64,000 bases of DNA from Streptomyces sp. ISL-100 (GTDB lineage Bacteria; Actinomycetota; Actinomycetes; Streptomycetales; Streptomycetaceae): assembly GCF_018614615.1 (NCBI RefSeq), contig NZ_JAGGOK010000084.1, forward strand, positions 1 to 64,000, read 5' to 3'. Below are positions 26,658 to 35,094 of this stretch, piece by piece. The notes under the pieces were generated by a model. It was not told where the DNA came from and did not search any database. It saw nothing but the letters and a program-made list of their open reading frames with translations. Position 1 is the stretch's first letter; each line of letters starts with the position of its first letter. The position numbers were made by a program, and so were the translations under genes.

Positions 26658-27659
26658 TCAGGTCTGCTTCACCGGTTCGTACGCGTCCTGGCCGAGCCCG
26701 AACGTCCAGGCCACTCCTTCCTTCGCGGTCCTCGTCCTGGGCGGCACGCGCAGCCAGTACGTCCGGTGTGTGCCGTCCGGCTCGGGGGTGGAGTTGACCA
26801 CCTCGACCATCACCACGTCCTCGTCGCCCTGCAGGGCGATGCGCCAGAGGATGCCGGTCTCGTCGCGGTGGACCGGCTGGGCGCCGGACTCGCTGAGATA
26901 GCGGTCGTAGCCGTAGTGCTCCAGCATCACGCGGCGCAGCTCGGCGTTCTCCTCCGCCCGGATGCGCTCAGGTGTCAACGACGTGAGCTCGTCGAGGAAC
27001 GCGGCGGGTACGGGCATGCCGCGCCAGGCGTACAGCGCGAAGCCGTCGGGGAAGGCCAGGGCGGGGCCGTCGCCCCGGTCGAGCCGTCCCGCCTCGTCCC
27101 GGTGGAGCTCCACCGGCCGTTCGCTGATCACCACGGTGTTCTCGTACGGCCACCACCAGCCGGCGTGCCTGGCCACCTGCGCCAGTCCGGCGAGCCGCTC
27201 GCCCCGGCCGTCGAACGCCGCGAGCCAGGCGGCGTCGTGCTGACCGAGCACGGCGTCGAGCATGACCAGCCGCACATCGGACTCGTCTTCCGGGTGCTCC
27301 ATGAGCTCGGCGACGACTCCGGCCCGTATCCGCTCGGCCAGTTCCCGGGTGGTGTCCCACAGCTGGGCTCCGGTGGCGGACCAGAGATCGGCCCAGCCGC
27401 CGGGACCCAACTCGTCGTGCAGGCGGCGCCGTTCCTCCGCCCACGGCCCGGTACGCACCTCGTCGCGCACCGGCCTTCCCGCACCGGTGAGCCGTTCGAC
27501 GGTCTCGACGGCAGCCTTGGGCGAGGCCGCCCAGATGATCCGCTCCGGCTCCGCGAGACCCGCCGTGCGGTAGGCGAGCCGCACGCCCTCCTCGGCAGCC
27601 GAGCGGTCCGCCCCGCCGGTCGCCGCCGCGACGGCCCGCCAAGTGTTCACATGCTCCAT
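26658..27659 (-). CDS. DUF6745-type protein
   Basis: 333 aa, soluble. Contains the Trp-rich GWWWPYENTVVISERPVELH, GRLDRGDGPALAFPDGFALYAWRG and a C-terminal beta region ending RTAKEGVAWTFGLGQD, as in the DUF6745 family of actinobacteria. No catalytic motif is recognised. The upstream leader carries a 7-bp tandem repeat, and the next gene upstream on the same strand is a small DUF-like protein, so the two may be co-expressed. Confidence 0.7.
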   Translation of the reverse strand: MEHVNTWRAVAAATGGADRSAAEEGVRLAYRTAGLAEPERIIWAASPKAAVETVERLTGAGRPVRDEVRTGPWAEERRRLHDELGPGGWADLWSATGAQLWDTTRELAERIRAGVVAELMEHPEDESDVRLVMLDAVLGQHDAAWLAAFDGRGERLAGLAQVARHAGWWWPYENTVVISERPVELHRDEAGRLDRGDGPALAFPDGFALYAWRGMPVPAAFLDELTSLTPERIRAEENAELRRVMLEHYGYDRYLSESGAQPVHRDETGILWRIALQGDEDVVMVEVVNSTPEPDGTHRTYWLRVPPRTRTAKEGVAWTFGLGQDAYEPVKQT

Positions 27660-27672
27660 CGAATTCCCTGTC

Positions 27673-27710
27673 CCCTGATCCCTGATCCCTGATCCCTGGC
27701 CCTTGATCCC
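27673..27710. repeat. CCCTGAT heptamer tandem repeat
   Basis: Three perfect CCCTGAT units (27673-27693) followed by two degenerate ones to 27710, in the 5' leader of the DUF6745 gene. The copy number could vary and alter the leader. Confidence 0.8.
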
Positions 27711-27735
27711 GCGTCGTCACTGGTTCCCGCGCCGC

Positions 27736-28062
27736 TCAGTCCGCGACGATACGGACTGATCCCGGTACGTACTCGCGCTGGCGCACCACCCGGTACCAGC
27801 CCTTGGGCAGGGGTATCGCCGCGTGCTCCTCGTGCACGACGCGTCCGCCGTCGGGCAGATGGAGCAGCATCGGATCGAGCGGGCCCGCCTGCCGCACCAG
27901 CCTTCCGGGCCCCTGCACCGCGTGCGCATGCCCGGTGACTTCCCCCAGTGCCAGCACCAACCGTCCCCGCGCGTCGCGTCGTTCGCCGGACGCGTCCGCC
28001 AGATGTGCCGGCACCGCCGACTCGTCCAACGGCACGATCAGTACGTCCCCTTGCCGGTACAT
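27736..28062 (-). CDS. Small conserved hypothetical protein
   Basis: 108 aa. Begins MYRQGDVLIVPLDES, then VTGHAHAVQGPG, LHLPDGGRVVHEEHAAIPLP and KGWYRVVRQREYVPGSVRIV. This is a compact all-beta protein with conserved His residues that I know only as a hypothetical found with DUF6745-type genes. Start at ATG 28062 rather than nine codons upstream. Its promoter region carries an inverted 9-bp pair shared with the divergent STM4015-type gene. Confidence 0.7.
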   Translation of the reverse strand: MYRQGDVLIVPLDESAVPAHLADASGERRDARGRLVLALGEVTGHAHAVQGPGRLVRQAGPLDPMLLHLPDGGRVVHEEHAAIPLPKGWYRVVRQREYVPGSVRIVAD

Positions 28063-28126
28063 GGCTGTCTCCCCTCCCGGGCCGCACACCCTGTGCCCAC
28101 CATGGGGAAAACGCTACGGGCAGGGT

Positions 28127-28177
28127 CTGACAATCGTCGCTGACCTGCGAAAAGGAACCCACTGGCGGGATTGTCAG
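28127..28177. promoter_or_regulatory. Divergent promoter region with inverted GATTGTCAG boxes
   Basis: CTGACAATC (28127-28135) and GATTGTCAG (28169-28177) are exact inverted repeats 33 bp apart between the divergent small gene and the STM401x operon. Each contains a TTGTCA -35-like element facing its own gene, so they may be matching promoter or regulator boxes. Confidence 0.5.
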
Positions 28178-28236
28178 TGCCGCTTGATAAACCTTTCGCA
28201 CGTCAGTCACTCGCACAGTGTCAGGAGACCAGGGCC

Positions 28237-29187
28237 ATGTCCGGTGTGGACCATCTGCAGGAACTGCTCGGCCTCCCGGCCGTCGACTTCCGTCCCGACC
28301 CCTGCGCGCCGTTGCGCGCTGCGGAAGCGGTGGCGTGGCGCATCTCCGTGGACCCGTACGAGGACGAGGACGGGACGTGGGAGGAAAGGTTCGAAGAGTT
28401 CCTGAAGGCGGTCGATCCCGCGCGGGTTCGCGCGCTGATCATCGGCCAGTGGGGCGAGTCGTACGAAGAGGATTCGAGCTACCCCATCAACCTGGTCATC
28501 GCCGCGGCCGACCGGCTCACCTCGCTGGAAGCCGTCTTCATCGGCGACCTGACTCAGGAGCAGGCCGAGATCTCCTGGATCGAACAGTCCAACGTCACGG
28601 GTCTGCTCAGCACCTTCCCCCGTCTGCTGGAATTCGGCGTCCGCGGTGGTCAGGGCCTGCGCTTCCCGCCGGTGCGGCACGAGCGCCTGCGCTCGCTGGT
28701 CTTCGAATCCGGCGGTCTGCCGGCGACGGTCGTGCGCGGCATCACCGAGAGCGAGCTGCCCTGCCTGGACCACCTGGACCTGTGGCTCGGCGTCTCCGAG
28801 TACGGCGGCGACGCCGAAATCGCCGACCTCGCGCCGCTGCTCTCCGGCACCCTCTTCCCCGGGCTGCGCCATCTCGGCCTGCGTAACAGCGAGATCCAGA
28901 ACGAGATCGCGGCGGCCGTGGCATCGGCACCCGTCGTCGCCCGGCTGGACACCCTCGACCTGTCGAACGGAACCCTCGGCGACGAGGGCGCCGCCGCACT
29001 GCTCGAAGGACAGCCGCTCACCCATCTCGAACATCTCGATCTGCATCACCACTTCCTCTCCGAGGAAATGGAGCAGCGAGTGGCAGACGCCCTGGAGCCC
29101 CACGGCGTAAGTGTCGACCTGTCGGACCGTCTGGAGCCGTGGGACAACCGCGGCGCCGAGGGCCGCTACACCGCAGTGGCGGAGTGA
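28237..29187 (+). CDS. STM4015-family leucine-rich-repeat protein (copy 1)
   Basis: 316 aa, no signal peptide. The N-terminal part (LPAVDFRPD, VDPARVRALIIGQWGESYEE) precedes irregular leucine-rich repeats: LRSLVFESGGLP, LDHLDLWLGVSEYGGDAEIA, LRHLGLRNSEIQNEIAAAV, LDTLDLSNGTLGDEGAAALL, LEHLDLHHHFLSEEM. It matches the STM4015 family, named after a Salmonella gene and functionally uncharacterised. ATG at 28237 with AGGAG upstream. First gene of a six-gene run; a paralogue follows 7 bp downstream. Likely a protein-binding scaffold (inference). Confidence 0.85.
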   Translation: MSGVDHLQELLGLPAVDFRPDPCAPLRAAEAVAWRISVDPYEDEDGTWEERFEEFLKAVDPARVRALIIGQWGESYEEDSSYPINLVIAAADRLTSLEAVFIGDLTQEQAEISWIEQSNVTGLLSTFPRLLEFGVRGGQGLRFPPVRHERLRSLVFESGGLPATVVRGITESELPCLDHLDLWLGVSEYGGDAEIADLAPLLSGTLFPGLRHLGLRNSEIQNEIAAAVASAPVVARLDTLDLSNGTLGDEGAAALLEGQPLTHLEHLDLHHHFLSEEMEQRVADALEPHGVSVDLSDRLEPWDNRGAEGRYTAVAE

Positions 29188-29194
29188 GCCGGAC

Positions 29195-30166
29195 ATGACC
29201 GACATCCAGCACCCCGAGACCTTCCACGGGCTCCCCGTCTTCACTCTGCCCGAGCCCGGGGACCCGCACGCCCCGCCTCTCCCGCCCGCGGACTCCGTGG
29301 CCTGGCGTCTGGACTGTCTGTGGAATGAGGACAATCCCTTCGCCGAGTTGTGGTCTCGCTTCCTCGACTCCGTTGACTCGACGCGGGTCCGCGCACTGCT
29401 GATCGGCCCCTGGTGGCACGGCGACTACGAGCACCTGCGTCCCGTCCTGGAACGGATCCTCGCGGACGCGGATCGTTTCCCCGCGCTGCGCGGACTCTTC
29501 CTCGGAGACGTCATCAGCGAGGAGTGCGAGCTGTCCTGGCTGGAGTTGACCGACGTAACCCCGTGCATCGAAGCGTTCCCGCGGCTCGAGGAGCTGGTTG
29601 TGCGCGGCTGCGGCGAGCCGCTCACCCACATGGAAACGCTGTCTCTGCGGCCGGTCGTCCACGACTCGCTGAAGGTACTGCGCTTCGAATCGGGCGGCCT
29701 GCCCGGTTCCGTCGTCCGGGCCGTCGGTGCATCCCGGCTGCCCGCCCTGGAGCGCCTGGAACTGTGGCTGGGTGTCACGGGTTACGGAGGCGACGCGACG
29801 GTCGCCGACCTCGCTCCCCTGCTGTCCGGCCGCGCCTTTCCGCGCCTGCGCCACCTGGGCGTACAGAACAGCGAGATCCAGGACGAGATCGCGGCAGCCG
29901 TGGCGGCGGCGCCCGTCGTCGCCCAACTCGACTCGCTCGCCCTGTCGATGGGCACCCTCAGTGACGCCGGCGCACAGGCTCTGCTCGACGGCCAGCCGCT
30001 CACCCACCTGAGCGAACTGGACCTGCACCACCACTACATCACCGAGCCCATCCAGCAGCGCATACGCAAGACGCTCGAACCGCACGGTGTGCGGCTGAAC
30101 CTCGACGGACCCGACTACTGGGACCCCGAGGACGACGAACCCCGCTATGTCGCCGTCGACGAGTAA
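29195..30166 (+). CDS. STM4015-family leucine-rich-repeat protein (copy 2)
   Basis: 323 aa, clearly paralogous to the preceding protein: VRALLIGPWWHGDYEHL, LKVLRFESGGLPGSVVR, LERLELWLGVTGYGGDATVA, LRHLGVQNSEIQDEIAAAV, LSELDLHHHYITEPIQQRI. Both copies end RYxAVxE. The N-terminal third diverges most. Its end overlaps the STM4014-type gene by 20 bp. Tandem duplication of the LRR component within the cluster is notable. Confidence 0.85.
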   Translation: MTDIQHPETFHGLPVFTLPEPGDPHAPPLPPADSVAWRLDCLWNEDNPFAELWSRFLDSVDSTRVRALLIGPWWHGDYEHLRPVLERILADADRFPALRGLFLGDVISEECELSWLELTDVTPCIEAFPRLEELVVRGCGEPLTHMETLSLRPVVHDSLKVLRFESGGLPGSVVRAVGASRLPALERLELWLGVTGYGGDATVADLAPLLSGRAFPRLRHLGVQNSEIQDEIAAAVAAAPVVAQLDSLALSMGTLSDAGAQALLDGQPLTHLSELDLHHHYITEPIQQRIRKTLEPHGVRLNLDGPDYWDPEDDEPRYVAVDE

Positions 30167-31222
30167 CGGAAACAGCCGGGAGCCGCGCTTCGCCGTCGTC
30201 GGCAACCCCGCCAACCGCCGCGTCGCGCTCTTCCGGGACGCCGTGGCCGCCGCCGGGCTCCCCGCCGCCCGGGTCGTCCCCTGGCTGGAGGTGCTCGGGG
30301 GCCGGGCCTCGTTCCGGCCGGGCGAGACCGTACGGATCGACTCGCCCGGCGAGGATCCAGAGGTCGAGCGGCTGCTGCGGGGCGTCGGCGACGCCACCCG
30401 GGTGGAGGGCTCGGCGCGCTGGTACGAGCGGTTCACCGAGGCCGTACGGGAAGTGGGCCGGGCGGCCGCGGGCTGCGCCCTGCTCGACGACCCCGAGGAG
30501 CTGGCGGTGCTGTTCGACAAGCGGCTGTGCCATGCCGTGCTGCACGACGCGGGCGTCCCCGTGCCGCCGTCGCCCACCTCCGGTCCCACAGGACCGGTCG
30601 TACGCGGCTGGCCGGACGTACGCGAACTGCTGCGCGCGCACCGTATGCCGCGTGCCTTCGTCAAGCTCGCGCACGGATCGTCGGCCTCCGGTGTGCTGGC
30701 GGTCGAAACGGCGGGCCCCGGCCGCGTACGGGCCACCACCTCCGTCGAGCGCGATCCGCAGGGCCGCCTCTTCAACTCCCTGCGGGTACGCCGTTGTACG
30801 ACCGAGGGCGAGGTCGCGGCGATCGTCGACGCGCTCGCACCGGACGGACTCCACGTCGAACGCTGGCTGCCCAAGGCCGCGCAGCGCGGCCGGGCCGCCG
30901 ACCTGCGGGTCGTGGTGGTCGGCGGCAGGGCGACACACGCCGTCGTACGAACCAGCCGCTCCCCCATGACCAACCTTCATCTCGGCGGCACGCGCGGGGA
31001 CCTCGACGGCGCCCGCGCCGCCATGGCCGCGGAAGCTGGGACGAGGCCATGGAGGTGTGCGAGCGGGCGGCCGCGTGCTTCCCCCGCACTCTCTGTGTGG
31101 GCGTCGATCTGCTGCCCGCCGTCGGCTGGCGCCGCTTCGCCGTCTGCGAGGTCAACGCGTTCGGCGATCTGCTGCCGCGCCTCAGCGGCCTGCCCGGCAG
31201 CGGCGCCGAGGGTCTGGACAGA
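30147..31222 (+). pseudogene. STM4014-family ATP-grasp-like protein, frameshifted
   Basis: From ATG 30147 the frame encodes an ATP-grasp-like protein: FAVVGNPANRRVALFRDAV, LFDKRLCHAVLHDAGVPVPP, AFVKLAHGSSASGVLAVET, WLPKAAQRGRAADLRVVVVG. At about 31036 one base is missing; the +2 frame then continues AWDEAM-like sequence as WDEAMEVCERAAACFPRTLC, VGVDLLPAVGWRRFAVCEVN and AFGDLLPRLSGLPGSGAEGL. The last part of the protein is then lost in a deletion that joins it to the STM4013 remnant. ATP-grasp enzymes ligate carboxylates to amines or thiols. As written it cannot make a full product. Confidence 0.8.
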
Positions 31223-31899
31223 AGCGGCACGCCCCCGGCAGCTTCACCTACGCCTCGCACCAGGCGATCTTCGCTGGTTTCCTGCCCACGCCCGCCGCGC
31301 CCGGTCCCCACCCCCGGCTGTTCGCCGCGCGCTTCGCGGGCAGTGAGACCACCGCGGAGCGCACCTTCGTCTTCGACGCGCCTGATCTCGTCTCCGGCCT
31401 CGCGGACGTCGGCTACCGCACCGCGTGCATAGGCGGCGTCGGCTTCTTCAACCGGCAGGGCGCGCTCGGCTCGGTGCTGCCGGGGATGTTTCAGGAGAGC
31501 CACTGGGAGCCGGAGTTCGGCGTAGCCTCGCCCACGTCCTTCGAGGCGCAGGTCACCCGGGCCGAGCAGGTCGTCGCCGGACTCCCGGCGGACCAGCGGC
31601 TGTTCCTGTTCGTCAACGTCTCCGCCCTGCACCAGCCCAACTGGTTCCACCTGCCGGGCGCCACCCGCGAGGCCGGTGACTCGCGCGCCACCCACGCGGC
31701 CGCTCTGGAGTACGTCGACGAGCACATCGGCCGCCTGTTCGCCGCCGCGAGCAGCCGCCGCCCCTGTTTCGCGATCGTCTGCTCCGACCACGGCACGGCG
31801 TACGGCGACGACGGCTACACCGGCCACCGCCTCGGCCACGAGGCCGTCTGGACCGTCCCCTACGCCCACTTCACTCTCGATCAAGGGGCCACCCCATGA
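31222..31899 (+). pseudogene. STM4013-family hydrolase missing its N-terminus
   Basis: The frame reads KRHAPGSFTYASHQAIFAGF, LFAARFAGSETTAERTFVFD, GGVGFFNRQGALGSVLPGMF, LFVNVSALHQPNWFHLPGAT and ends with VCSDHGTAYGDDGYTGHRLG. This is the alkaline-phosphatase/sulfatase-superfamily STM4013 (SEN3800) hydrolase. The first 45 or so residues, which in the superfamily carry the metal-binding Asp and the nucleophile region, are absent, and no start codon with RBS precedes it. The junction near 31220 fuses it to the STM4014 C-terminal region, consistent with a deletion of roughly 150-200 bp. The stop overlaps the next start by 3 bp. Confidence 0.8.
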
Positions 31900-33225
31900 G
31901 CACCACGCCGCCCCGCCCCTACCAGAGTTACGTCTACGCCTACCCGCACAAGACGGCGTACCACGAACTGAGGAACCGCCCCGCGCTCCGTGACCTGTGG
32001 GCGAACGAGCCCAAGAGCGCCCTCTCCCTCTACCTCCACATACCGTTTTGCGAGGTCCGCTGCGGCTTCTGCAATCTCTTCACCCGGATCGGCGCCCCCG
32101 ACGAACTGACCGGCCGCTACCTCGACGCCCTCGACCGTCAGGCCACCGCCGTCCGCGAAGCCCTGGGCGACGACGGAGTGGGATTCGCCGCCGCGGCATT
32201 CGGCGGCGGCACCCCCACCTTCCTCGACCCCGGCGAGCTCGAACGGCTCTGCGACATAGCGGAGAAGCGGATGGGCGCGGACCTGAGCTCGGTGCCCCTC
32301 TCCGTCGAGGCCTCCCCGGCCACCGCGACCCCCCGACCGTCTCGCCGTGCTCGCCGACCGCGGCACGACCCGCCTCAGCCTCGGCGTCCAGAGTTTCGTC
32401 GACTCCGAGGCCCGGGCGGCCGTGCGCCCCCAGCGCCGCGCCGACGTCGAGACAGCCCTCGCCGCCGTCCGCGACGCCCGCATCCCGGTCCTCAACATCG
32501 ACCTCATCTACGGCATAGACGGCCAGACCCCAGCCACCTGGCGCGTCTCGCTCGACGCCGCGCTCGCCTGGCGGCCGGAGGAGCTCTACCTCTACCCCCT
32601 GTACGTACGCCCGCTCACCGGCCTGGGCCGCCTCGGCGCCGAGGCCGACGCCGCCTGGGACACCCAGCGGCTGCGGCTCTACCGCCAGGGCAGGGACCAT
32701 CTCCTCGCCCACGGCTACGAGCAGGTCTCGATGCGGATGTTCCGCCGCACGGACGCGCCGAAGCAGACGGCCGACGACTACGCCTGCCAGACCGACGGCA
32801 TGATCGGCCTCGGCTGCGGAGCCCGTTCGTACACCTCGGCGCTCCACTACTCCTTCGACTACGCCGTCGACATGCGCGAGGTCCGCAAGATCATCGACGA
32901 CTACACCGCCACTGACGACTTCTCCCGCGCGGAGGTGGGCCGGCACGTCGACGCCGACGAGGCCCGCCGCCGCCACCTCCTCCAGTCGCTCCTCCAGGCC
33001 GGGGGAATGCCACTGGCCGGCTACCGCGACCGGTTCGCCGCGGACCCGGCCGCCGACTTCCCCGCCGAGCTCGACCGCTTCGCGGCCCGCGGCTGGCTCG
33101 ACGACAGCGCGCCGAAGGACCTGCTGCGCCTGTCCCCCGAAGGCCTCGCCCACTCCGACGCGCTGGGCCCCGAGCTGTTCTCCCCCGCTGTACGGGCCGC
33201 CATGGCCGCGTACGAACTGAAGTGA
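31896..33225 (+). pseudogene. STM4012-family radical SAM (HemN-like) protein, frameshifted
   Basis: ATG at 31896. The N-terminal part carries LYLHIPFCEVRCGFCNLFTR (CX3CX2C [4Fe-4S] site) and AAAFGGGTPTFLDPGELERL as in HemN/coproporphyrinogen-dehydrogenase-like radical SAM enzymes. In a run of six C at 32329-32334 one extra base breaks the frame; the shifted frame continues LAVLADRGTTRLSLGVQSFV, NIDLIYGIDGQTPATWRVSL, MIGLGCGARSYTSALHYSFD to a stop at 33225. Removing one C would restore an intact protein of about 442 aa. A homopolymer assembly error or real mutation cannot be told apart here. Confidence 0.85.
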
Positions 33226-33233
33226 GCCCGGCC

Positions 33234-34151
33234 ATGGACCTCACGATCCTCTACCGCGGCCCCCTCGCCTCCTGCGACTACGACTGCCCGTACTGCCCGT
33301 TCGCCAAGCGGCGCGACAGCCGTGAGCAGTTGAGCGCCGACCGCGCCGCACTGGAGCGCTTCACCGAGTGGGCCGCCGCGCAGACCGGCGACCGCCTCTC
33401 GGTGCTCTTCACACCCTGGGGCGAGGGCCTGGTCCGCTCCTGGTACCGCCGCGCCCTCACCGAGCTGTCCCGGCTGCCGCACATCCGGCGCGTCGCCATC
33501 CAGACGAACCTGAGCTTCCGCACCGACTGGCTCACCGAAGCCGAATCCGAATCCGGGGCCGATCTCGGCACGCTCGCGCTGTGGTGCACGTACCACCCGG
33601 GCCAGACGCCGTACGACCGCTTCCTCACCAAGTGCCGCGAACTCACCGCCCGTGGCGTGCGTTTCAGTGTCGGCGTCGTCGGCTTCCCCGAACATCTCGA
33701 AGAGGCGCGCAGGCTGCGCGCCGCGCTCCCCTCCGAGGTCTACCTGTGGATCAACGCGGCGGAAGGCCGCACCTACACGGACGAGGAAGCCGGCCACTGG
33801 ACGGCCCTGGACCCCCTCTTCCCGTACAGCCGCCACCCCCACCGCTCCGCCGGTCTCCCCTGCCGGACCGGCGAGTCGGTGATCTCGGTGGACGGCGAAG
33901 GTACGGTACGCCGCTGCCACTTCGTGCCCGCCGAACTCGGCAACCTCTACGACGGTTCGTACCGCCGGTCACTGCGCCCCCGCGCCTGCCCCCTCGCCGC
34001 CTGCGACTGTCACATCGGCTACGTCCACCTGGAGACGCTGCCGCTGTACGACGTCTTCGCGGGCGGCGTCCTGGAGCGCGTCCCGGCCGCCACCCGTCTC
34101 CCCTCAGAGGGGCAGCAGATCGGGCCTCTTCGCCTCGACGTGATCACCTGA
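33234..34151 (+). CDS. STM4011-family radical SAM protein
   Basis: 305 aa, intact. Starts MDLTILYRGPLASCDYDCPY with CX3CX2C for the radical-SAM cluster, then LSVLFTPWGEGLVRSWYRRA and VAIQTNLSFRTDWL. A C-terminal Cys group (CRTGESVISVDGEG, RRCHFVP, CPLAACDC) suggests a SPASM-like auxiliary Fe-S site. The ATG at 33234 is preferred to a GTG at 33222 that overlaps the previous stop. Last gene of the STM401x run. Its 3' end overlaps the convergent SGNH hydrolase gene by 48 bp. Confidence 0.85.
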   Translation: MDLTILYRGPLASCDYDCPYCPFAKRRDSREQLSADRAALERFTEWAAAQTGDRLSVLFTPWGEGLVRSWYRRALTELSRLPHIRRVAIQTNLSFRTDWLTEAESESGADLGTLALWCTYHPGQTPYDRFLTKCRELTARGVRFSVGVVGFPEHLEEARRLRAALPSEVYLWINAAEGRTYTDEEAGHWTALDPLFPYSRHPHRSAGLPCRTGESVISVDGEGTVRRCHFVPAELGNLYDGSYRRSLRPRACPLAACDCHIGYVHLETLPLYDVFAGGVLERVPAATRLPSEGQQIGPLRLDVIT

Positions 34152-34895
34152 CGACTCCCCGCGCAGCCGCCGCCCGATCCACGGCACCAAGTGCTCCCGC
34201 GCCCACTGGATGTTGTCCCGGCGCGCCTCCAGCGTGCCGCGCGGCGCCTGCGGCGGCCACGCCTGGTCCGGGTCGGCCGGTACGTCGAGCCCGAGCACCT
34301 GGGCGGCGCGCAGCGCGACCCGGGTGTGTCCCTCGGGCGAGAGGTGCAGCCGGTCGCCGTCCCAGGCGCGCCTGTCCTGCACCGACTTGAGCGACCACAG
34401 GTCGAGCACCGGGCAGTCGTAGCGGTCGGCGACCGCCCGTACGTGCGCCGTGTACGTGGCGATCTTGCCCCGCAGATGGCGCAGCACCGGAACGCCGCGC
34501 GTGTCGAAGCCGGTGGTCACCATGACGGTGCCCACGGCGTTGGTGAGGTCCGCGACGGCCCGTTCGAAGCGCTCGGCGACGTCGTCGGGGTCGCTGCCCG
34601 GCCGGAGGATGTCGTTGCCCCCGGCGCAGAAGCTCACCAGATCGGGCGCCAACTCCTTTGCGCGCGGGAGCTGCTCGGCCACGATCTGGTCGAGGAGGCG
34701 GCCGCGTACGGCGAGGTTGGCGTAGCGGAAGGTGTGCTCGGGGACGCGGTCGTCGAGGAGTACGGCGAGCCGGTCGGCCCAGCCGATGAACGTACCGTCG
34801 GGTCCGGGGTCGCCGACGCCTTCGGTGAAGCTGTCGCCGATCGCCGCGTACGACCCGATGGTGACTGCATTGAATGATCTCGAATCGTCTGCCAC
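34104..34895 (-). CDS. SGNH/GDSL-family hydrolase
   Basis: 263 aa, cytoplasmic (no signal peptide). Block I YAAIGDSFTEGVGD (Ser nucleophile, GDS), Gly in YANLAVRGRLLDQI, block III FCAGGNDIL, and block V WDGDRLHLSPEGH (Asp and His). Family acts as esterase or lipase. GTG start. Tail-to-tail overlap of 48 bp with the STM4011 gene. The C-terminal 60 residues (ARRDNIQWAREHLVPWIGRR) form the Streptomyces-specific extension. Confidence 0.88.
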   Translation of the reverse strand: MADDSRSFNAVTIGSYAAIGDSFTEGVGDPGPDGTFIGWADRLAVLLDDRVPEHTFRYANLAVRGRLLDQIVAEQLPRAKELAPDLVSFCAGGNDILRPGSDPDDVAERFERAVADLTNAVGTVMVTTGFDTRGVPVLRHLRGKIATYTAHVRAVADRYDCPVLDLWSLKSVQDRRAWDGDRLHLSPEGHTRVALRAAQVLGLDVPADPDQAWPPQAPRGTLEARRDNIQWAREHLVPWIGRRLRGESSGDHVEAKRPDLLPL

Positions 34896-35011
34896 GTCGG
34901 TACATCCTTCACTGGAGCGAGTGACCTACGCCACCGTAGGGAGGGGTTGACGCGGCGTGATATACGACACCGGTCAAGATTCACCCAACCCGGAATAGAC
35001 CGAAAAAGCAC

Positions 35012-35058
35012 GTACGCCCCCTTTTGCCGCCGGATGTGGCAGCGAAAAGGGGGCGTAC
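35012..35058. terminator. Terminator downstream of the LysM/M23 gene
   Basis: GTACGCCCCCTTTT (35012-35025) and its exact reverse complement (35045-35058), with a 19-nt loop. Located 37 bp past the hydrolase stop on the minus strand; the A/T ends on both sides could make it work in both directions. Confidence 0.85.
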
Positions 35059-35094
35059 AGGAGCGTTCAGAAGCGCCCAGTCGGATCAGACAGA

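Noticed and set aside
27736..28236. Riboswitch or attenuator in the gap before STM4015
   Set aside because: Only the inverted GATTGTCAG boxes are seen; no conserved RNA structure that I recognise.
31896..33225. Programmed frameshift as explanation for STM4012
   Set aside because: The slip site is a plain C-run near the middle of a conserved domain with no downstream structure noticed; neighbouring genes are also damaged, so decay or error is simpler.
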